A DNA stretch of 6,722 nucleotides from an uncultured Acidobacteriota bacterium (lineage in GTDB: Bacteria > Acidobacteriota > Terriglobia > Bryobacterales > Bryobacteraceae): contig CALFYN010000570.1 of NCBI GenBank assembly GCA_937952345.1, positions 1 to 6,722 of the forward strand, given 5' to 3'. Under the pieces are notes generated by a model. That model saw only the letters and a program-made list of their open reading frames with translations. It made no database searches and was not told the origin of the DNA. Both the position numbers and the translations under genes were made by a program. Positions 1-4,294 of the stretch are shown here, piece after piece (position 1 is the stretch's first letter; each line of letters begins with the position of its first letter).

Positions 1-1247
1 GCGAACAGATCCTCAGCGATCTCAGCGACGAAGTCCGCACCATCCTCGATCGCGATCGCCTCCTCGAGACTGTCTGCCGCCGTATCTCTGAATCGCTGCA
101 CGTCCCCCGCATCGCCTTCCTCCTCCGCAATGGGCACGCCTACACGCCCGCCTTCGCGATCGGCTACAACGAAGTACCGTCCGCTGCATTCGCTCCCAAC
201 GATCCCGTCGCCACGCGCCTCAAGCATTCCAAAACCCCACAAACACTCTACTTCGAAGATCCGCAGTCCTGGGTCAATCGCGATCTCGACTCGCATCCCG
301 ATCGGATGCGCCTCGCCTCGCTCGATGCCCAGGTTCTGCTCCCGCTCGAACTCCGCAACGATCTCGAGGGGTTCGTCGCCCTCGGCCCCAAACTCTCCGA
401 CGAACCCTACAGCCGCACCGACTTGAGCCTCCTCCGCAGCGTCGCAGCGCAAACCGGGCTCGCCCTCGAAAACAGCCGCCTCACCGCAACAGTCGCCGCC
501 GAGGCCGCGCAACGCGAGCGCCTCAACCGCGAACTCGAGATCGCCCGCGACGTCCAGCATCGCCTCTTCCCGCAAAAGCGTCCCGAAATCGAAGGCATCC
601 TCTACGCCGGCATCTGCCGCCCCGCACTCAGCGTCGGCGGCGATTACTACGACTACATGGCCCTCTCCGAAGGCCGCCTCTGTCTCGCCGTCGGCGATGT
701 CAGCGGAAAAGGAATCCCCGCGGCCATCCTCATGGCTGTACTCCAGACTTCCGTCCGAGGCCAGGCCATGGTCCTCAACCCCGATCTCTCCGCCCTCATC
801 GCCAACGTCAATCTCCTCGTCGATGAGTCCAGCGCCAAAGGCCACTTCGCCACACTCTTCTACGCCCAGTACAACCCCAGCATCAAGCGTCTCCGCTACG
901 TCAATGCGGGCCACAATCCGCCATTTCTCATCCGCGCCGACGGATCCCATGAACTCCTCAAATCCACCGGCGTCGCCATCGGCTGGACCAAGCGCGCCGT
1001 TTTCCGCGAAGCGCAGGTGCAACTCCACCCCGGCGATTCCCTCTTCCTCTACACCGACGGATTCACCGAAGCCATGAATCACGGCCGCGAGGAATTCGGC
1101 GAAGAGCGCCTGCTCGAAATCGCGCTCCGCTGCCGCCCCTTGCATCCCGAAGCCATCCTTCCCGCCATGCTCCACGCCGTCGACGAGTTCACCGCCGGCG
1201 CCCCGCAGAACGACGACATGACCATGATCGTCCTGAAGGTGCAGTAG
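1..1247 (+). CDS. GAF domain plus PP2C/SpoIIE-type serine/threonine phosphatase (RsbU-like), 5' partial
   Basis: The reading frame is open from the left edge (first full codon at 3) to the TAG at 1245-1247, so 414 residues are visible and the N-terminus is missing. Roughly 30-470 encodes a GAF-like sensory domain, ending in the usual LLRSVAAQTGLALEN. A helical linker (about 465-560) follows, then a PP2C-type catalytic domain opening with EIARDVQHRLFP. Metal-binding and structural motifs are present: GGDYYD (636-653), GDVSGKGIPAA (from 693), NAGHNPP (from 903), LYTDGFTEAMN (Asp codon at 1056) and the terminal DDMTMIV (from 1212). Known relatives dephosphorylate anti-anti-sigma factors in partner-switching cascades or act as response-regulator outputs. 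The ligand of this GAF domain and the target protein cannot be read from the sequence. The next gene starts 12 bp downstream, so co-transcription with the redox genes is likely. The missing N-terminus may hold further sensory domains. Confidence 0.93.
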   Translation, partial: EQILSDLSDEVRTILDRDRLLETVCRRISESLHVPRIAFLLRNGHAYTPAFAIGYNEVPSAAFAPNDPVATRLKHSKTPQTLYFEDPQSWVNRDLDSHPDRMRLASLDAQVLLPLELRNDLEGFVALGPKLSDEPYSRTDLSLLRSVAAQTGLALENSRLTATVAAEAAQRERLNRELEIARDVQHRLFPQKRPEIEGILYAGICRPALSVGGDYYDYMALSEGRLCLAVGDVSGKGIPAAILMAVLQTSVRGQAMVLNPDLSALIANVNLLVDESSAKGHFATLFYAQYNPSIKRLRYVNAGHNPPFLIRADGSHELLKSTGVAIGWTKRAVFREAQVQLHPGDSLFLYTDGFTEAMNHGREEFGEERLLEIALRCRPLHPEAILPAMLHAVDEFTAGAPQNDDMTMIVLKVQ

Positions 1248-1259
1248 AATAGGCGATCA

Positions 1260-1754
1260 ATGCGCTTTTGTCTCTTCCTGCTTGCGGCCGCCTTGAACGC
1301 CCAGGTTCCATCGCCCAAATACGAACGCCCCGCCCCTGAGCAGCCCGTCCCTTTCAGCCACAAGACGCACGCCACCAAGGCCGGACTCGCCTGCAAGCAA
1401 TGCCATCCCATGCCAGACCCCGGCGACTTCGCCACGTTCCCCGCCACTTCCGTCTGCATGAACTGCCATCGCGCCATCAAAACGGACAGCCCCCACATCG
1501 CCAAACTCGCCGCCCATCACAGCGAAGGAAAGAAACTTCCCTGGGTGCGCGTCTATCGCATCCCCGACTACGTTTTCTTCAATCACCAGCGTCACAACGC
1601 CGTCGATGGCGTCACCTGCGAAACCTGCCACGGCCCCATCGCCACGCGCGACACGCTGCGCCGCGAGAAAGACCTCGGCATGCAAGCCTGCATGGAGTGC
1701 CATCGCGCAAACAACGCCAAGAACGACTGCACCTTCTGCCATGAACAGCGCTAA
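1260..1754 (+). CDS. Exported pentahaem cytochrome c, ActA-like (cytochrome c3/c7 superfamily)
   Basis: This 164-residue protein begins with a short hydrophobic signal (MRFCLFLLAAALNAQ, likely cut after NA). It carries five CXXCH haem c sites at residues 45 (CKQCH), 66 (CMNCH), 120 (CETCH), 144 (CMECH) and 157 (CTFCH). Extra histidines in FSHKTH (34, 37) and FFNHQRH (109, 112) are good candidates for distal ligands, suggesting bis-His, low-potential haems. The arrangement FSHKTH, CMNCH, LPWVRVYRIPDYVFFNHQRH, CETCHG and the CMECHR tail closely follows my recollection of ActA, the pentahaem subunit of alternative complex III. No other subunit of that complex lies nearby. The inferred role is periplasmic electron transfer, plausibly as acceptor for the FMN dehydrogenase encoded 10 bp downstream. 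The upstream ribosome-binding site is weak (AGGCGA at 1251-1256). The ATG at 1260 is preferred because it gives a clean signal peptide. Confidence 0.93.
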   Translation: MRFCLFLLAAALNAQVPSPKYERPAPEQPVPFSHKTHATKAGLACKQCHPMPDPGDFATFPATSVCMNCHRAIKTDSPHIAKLAAHHSEGKKLPWVRVYRIPDYVFFNHQRHNAVDGVTCETCHGPIATRDTLRREKDLGMQACMECHRANNAKNDCTFCHEQR

Positions 1755-1760
1755 GGAGAT
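1753..1760 (+). promoter_or_regulatory. Strong Shine-Dalgarno site deciding the start of the FMN dehydrogenase
   Basis: AAGGAGAT overlaps the TAA stop of the cytochrome gene and sits 4 bases before the ATG at 1765. It is the best ribosome-binding site in the window. It picks ATG 1765 over the in-frame ATG at 1606, which would run through the cytochrome gene. The other plus-strand genes here have weak sites or rely on stop/start overlap, so this gene may be translated more strongly than its neighbours. Confidence 0.85.
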
Positions 1761-1764
1761 ACTC

Positions 1765-2958
1765 ATGAACGACACCCGCCGCCAGGCCTTCCACAAGCTC
1801 CTCTCTTTTTTCGCCGCTTCGCCGCTCATGCGCGCTCAAAAGGATCTCGATTACAAACCCGAACACCTCCCCGGACTCGACGACATGGTCAACGTCTTCG
1901 AATTCGAGCCGCTCTGCCGCTACCGCATTCCGAAACAGAACTACGACTACATCGCCGGCGGCGTCGATAACGAATGGACCCTACGCCGCAACCGCGAAGC
2001 ATTCGACCGCATCGTCATCCGCCCGCGCATGCTCGTCAATGCCACCAACATGGATCTTTCCACAACATTGTTCGGCACGAAGGTATCCTCCCCAATTCTT
2101 TTTTCACCCACCGCCGGCCATCAACTCGCCCACCCCGACGGCGAACTCGCCACAGCCAAAGCCGCCGCCGCCAGCGAAACCATCATCTGTCTCAGCAGCA
2201 ATTCCAGCTATCCATTCGAGAAAGTCGCCGCGGCCACCGAAGCCAATAAATGGTGGCAACTCTATCCCCGCGAGGACGACCTCGCCACACGCGAGCGTGT
2301 CGAACGCGCCGTTGCCTCCGGCTACAAGGTGGTCGTTCTCACCGTCGATGCCCCCTACAACTCACACCGCGAGCGCCTCCTCCGCAATCGTGTGCGTGCC
2401 CAGGTGCCCGCGGGCGATGCCGGGTCCTCCGCCTCCAACGCGCGCCGCCGCCGTCAAGACCCTGAGCGCAAGCCGCTCCCATACAGGCTCGAAGCCACGC
2501 TCGTCGCACAGTGGGATTGGACCTACGTTTCCAAACTCAAAGACTGGGCCAAGACTCCCGTCCTCATCAAAGGGGTTCTCACCGGCGAAGACGCCGCGCT
2601 CGCCGTCAAACACGGCGCCGACGGCATCATCGTCTCCAACCACGGCGGCCGTTACCTCGAATACGCCCCCTCCACCATCGAAGTCCTCCCCGAAATCGTA
2701 CAGGCCGTCAACGGCAAATTCCCCGTCCTCATCGACAGCGGATTCCGCCGCGGCACCGATATCCTCAAGGCCCTCGCCATGGGCGCCAGCGCAGTCATGG
2801 TCGGACGTCCCGTCCTCTGGGGACTCGGCGCATTCGGCCAGCAAGGCATCGAAAAGGTGTTTCAGTTGCTCCAATCGGAACTTGCCCTCGCCATGGCCCT
2901 TTGCGGTAAGGCCAACCTCAAACAACTCGACAAATCGCTCGTCAAAATCGACCGCTGA
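1765..2958 (+). CDS. FMN-dependent alpha-hydroxy-acid dehydrogenase (lactate/glycolate oxidase family), Tat-like signal
   Basis: This 397-residue protein belongs to the glycolate oxidase / L-lactate dehydrogenase / flavocytochrome b2 family of FMN TIM barrels, which oxidise L-2-hydroxy acids to 2-oxo acids. Catalytic residues match spinach glycolate oxidase with a constant offset of 38-39: Tyr62 (Y24), Tyr167 in WWQLY (Y129), Asp195 in LTVDAP (D157), Lys269 in LIKG (K230), and His293 and Arg296 in SNHGGR (H254, R257). The FMN phosphate region DSGFRRGTD and VMVGRPVLWG is intact. The N-terminus TRRQAF (Arg5-Arg6), then a short hydrophobic stretch and MRAQ, looks like a twin-arginine signal, consistent with export of a folded flavoprotein. 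The preceding gene is a pentahaem cytochrome, so a cytochrome-linked dehydrogenase is more likely than an oxidase. The substrate is unknown. Asn146 stands where glycolate oxidase has Trp108. The lid loop (about 209-250) is polar and holds four consecutive arginines (227-230). The start is fixed by AAGGAGAT. Confidence 0.93.
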   Translation: MNDTRRQAFHKLLSFFAASPLMRAQKDLDYKPEHLPGLDDMVNVFEFEPLCRYRIPKQNYDYIAGGVDNEWTLRRNREAFDRIVIRPRMLVNATNMDLSTTLFGTKVSSPILFSPTAGHQLAHPDGELATAKAAAASETIICLSSNSSYPFEKVAAATEANKWWQLYPREDDLATRERVERAVASGYKVVVLTVDAPYNSHRERLLRNRVRAQVPAGDAGSSASNARRRRQDPERKPLPYRLEATLVAQWDWTYVSKLKDWAKTPVLIKGVLTGEDAALAVKHGADGIIVSNHGGRYLEYAPSTIEVLPEIVQAVNGKFPVLIDSGFRRGTDILKALAMGASAVMVGRPVLWGLGAFGQQGIEKVFQLLQSELALAMALCGKANLKQLDKSLVKIDR

Positions 2959-3476
2959 TGCTCTCACTACTCCTCAGCCTCACCCTCTACACCGCCGCGC
3001 AACCCACGCCGCAAACCGTCCTCGACGCCGCACGCGCGGTCATGCAATCCGCCGAGTTCTGCTTCCTCGTCACCGTCGACGCCGCCACTGAACCCCAGGC
3101 CCGCCTCATGCAACCTTTTCCCCCCGATGCACAGATGCGTGTCTGGCTCGGCACCAATCCCTCATCCCGCAAGATCGCGCAAATCCGCAAGAACCCGCGC
3201 ACCACGCTCGCCTATTACGACAAGTCCGGCCCCAGCTACGTCACCCTGATCGGCACTTCCCGCATCGTCAACACCCCCGCCGAGCGCCGCAAACACTGGC
3301 GAAAGGAGTGGCAGGCTTTTTTCCCCGGCGGCCCCGATGGCCCCAACTACACCCTCATCGAGTTCACTCCACATCGCATCGAACTCATCAGCGCCACCCA
3401 CAAGATCGCCGTCGAGCCCACATCTCCTCCCGCGATCCTCCACCGCACTCCCATGGGATGGTCGTTCAACAAATGA
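2958..3476 (+). CDS. Exported pyridoxamine 5'-phosphate oxidase-like (general stress protein 26-type) flavin split-barrel protein
   Basis: This 172-residue protein has the split-barrel pattern of the PNPOx-like superfamily, closest in my reading to general stress protein 26 (COG3871). The sequence runs FCFLVTVDAATEPQARLMQPF (34-54), then LGTNPSSRKIAQIRKNPRTTLAYYD (64-88), YVTLIGTSRIV (94-104), and W114/W118 with FFPGGPDGPNY before the last strands. Arg49 and the SSRK stretch (69-72) are candidate flavin phosphate contacts. The first 15 residues (MLSLLLSLTLYTAAQ) form a short signal peptide, which is unusual because most relatives are cytoplasmic. The ATG overlaps the TGA of the FMN dehydrogenase by one base (TGATG) and no clear Shine-Dalgarno site is visible, suggesting translational coupling. 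The cofactor may be FMN, FAD, F420 or haem, and the reaction is unknown. Its position suggests it works with the exported dehydrogenase and cytochrome. Confidence 0.88.
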   Translation: MLSLLLSLTLYTAAQPTPQTVLDAARAVMQSAEFCFLVTVDAATEPQARLMQPFPPDAQMRVWLGTNPSSRKIAQIRKNPRTTLAYYDKSGPSYVTLIGTSRIVNTPAERRKHWRKEWQAFFPGGPDGPNYTLIEFTPHRIELISATHKIAVEPTSPPAILHRTPMGWSFNK

Positions 3477-4294
3477 CAGCCGGCTGCTTCCTCCTCCAGC
3501 AGCCCGTTCCGATGCTCATCACCTACCCCGCCAGCGCGCCGGAATCCCCCGTGCCGCTTGGCGGCCCCTACACCCTCTCCGCCGCAAGAGACGCATCCAT
3601 CGAGCCAGGCAGCTACCCGCTCATCCTCATCTCCCACGGAACGGGCAGTTCGCCTTTCGTCCATCGCAATCTCGCCGCGCATCTCGCCCGCAGCGGCTAC
3701 ATCGCCGTCGCCCCCGAACATCCTCGCAACAATCGCAACGACAACTCCCTCGCCAACACCACCGAAAACCTCGTAAACCGTCCCCGGCTCATCACGCAAA
3801 TCCTTGACGTCACCCTCTCCCACGACACTCTCGCCCCGTACATCGCCCACGATCACATCGCCATCATCGGCCATTCCCTTGGAGGCTACACCGCGCTCGC
3901 TGCCGCCGGCGGTTTACCCTCCTCCATCGAAGTGAGCTCAGATCCCCGCATCAAGGCCCTAGTCCTTCTCGCTCCCGCGACCCCATGGTTCATGGCGCCC
4001 GGCGCACTCGCCAACGTGCGAGTCCCCATCCTCATGCTCACCGCCGAAAAAGACCCGCACACTCCCGCGGGCCACGGCGAAATCGTCAAACGAGGCCTTC
4101 CATCCGATACGCCGATCGAACACCACGTCATCCCGAACGCCGGACACTTCTCCTTCCTCAGTCCGTTCCCGCCCTCTATGATCACACCAGCCTTCGCCCC
4201 TGCTCACGATCCCCCCAATTTCGATCGTGAACATTTCCAATTCGAAATGTTCGCCCTCATCAAAGCCTTCCTTCAGCGCCTCTTCAGTCGGTAA
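3473..4294 (+). CDS. Alpha/beta hydrolase, predicted dienelactone hydrolase type (COG4188-like)
   Basis: This 273-residue protein has a complete alpha/beta hydrolase plan. The oxyanion-hole region is LILISHGTGSS. The nucleophile elbow GHSLGG holds Ser135. The probable acid is Asp194 in LTAEKDPHTP, and the catalytic histidine is His225 in PNAGHFSF. The stretches YIAVAPEHPRNNRNDNS and ENLVNRPRLI are typical of the COG4188 group of predicted dienelactone hydrolases, related to platelet-activating-factor acetylhydrolases. The substrate is probably an ester or lactone but cannot be named. The start ATG overlaps the previous TGA (ATGA, 3473-3476), implying coupling. An internal ATG at 3512 is a weaker alternative, because starting there removes the conserved family N-terminus. 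No signal peptide is seen, so the product is probably cytoplasmic, unlike the three genes before it. The last 22 bp overlap the end of the convergent glycosidase gene. Confidence 0.9.
   Translation: MTAGCFLLQQPVPMLITYPASAPESPVPLGGPYTLSAARDASIEPGSYPLILISHGTGSSPFVHRNLAAHLARSGYIAVAPEHPRNNRNDNSLANTTENLVNRPRLITQILDVTLSHDTLAPYIAHDHIAIIGHSLGGYTALAAAGGLPSSIEVSSDPRIKALVLLAPATPWFMAPGALANVRVPILMLTAEKDPHTPAGHGEIVKRGLPSDTPIEHHVIPNAGHFSFLSPFPPSMITPAFAPAHDPPNFDREHFQFEMFALIKAFLQRLFSR
4229..4252 (-). other. Perfect 9-bp inverted repeat just past the glycosidase stop
   Basis: GAACATTTC (4229-4237) and GAAATGTTC (4244-4252) are exact reverse complements around a 6-base loop. The stem starts 20 bases beyond the minus-strand stop at 4273 and lies inside the hydrolase coding sequence. 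No T-run follows on the minus strand, so it is not a canonical intrinsic terminator. It could still shape or protect the 3' end of the glycosidase mRNA. Confidence 0.4.

Noticed and set aside
1606..1764. In-frame N-terminal extension of the FMN dehydrogenase from ATG 1606
   Set aside because: It would run through the cytochrome's third to fifth haem sites, and the AAGGAGAT at 1753-1760 clearly serves ATG 1765.
1257..1829. Minus-strand open frame of 190 codons with an apolar segment
   Set aside because: It is antisense to the cytochrome gene, whose five CXXCH sites make the plus strand clearly coding. The frame has no family resemblance.
2161..2175. Short GCC repeat
   Set aside because: It encodes an alanine run in a helix of the dehydrogenase and fits the local codon bias, so it is not a meaningful repeat.
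2362..2967. Minus-strand open frame of 201 codons rich in Asp, Glu and Gly
   Set aside because: It is antisense to the dehydrogenase catalytic region (Lys269, His293, Arg296). The acidic glycine-rich composition is a shadow of the codon bias.
2039..3091. Long plus-strand open frame of 350 codons, rich in Pro and Ser
   Set aside because: It overlaps the FMN dehydrogenase in another frame. The composition is what C-rich codons give when read out of frame, with no recognisable domain.
3308..3472. In-frame extension of the alpha/beta hydrolase from ATG 3308
   Set aside because: It overlaps the end of the split-barrel gene with arginine- and histidine-rich shadow sequence. The ATGA junction at 3473 is the expected start.
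3347..3874. Minus-strand open frame of 175 codons
   Set aside because: It runs antisense across the split-barrel and hydrolase genes, both supported by family motifs, and has no motifs of its own.
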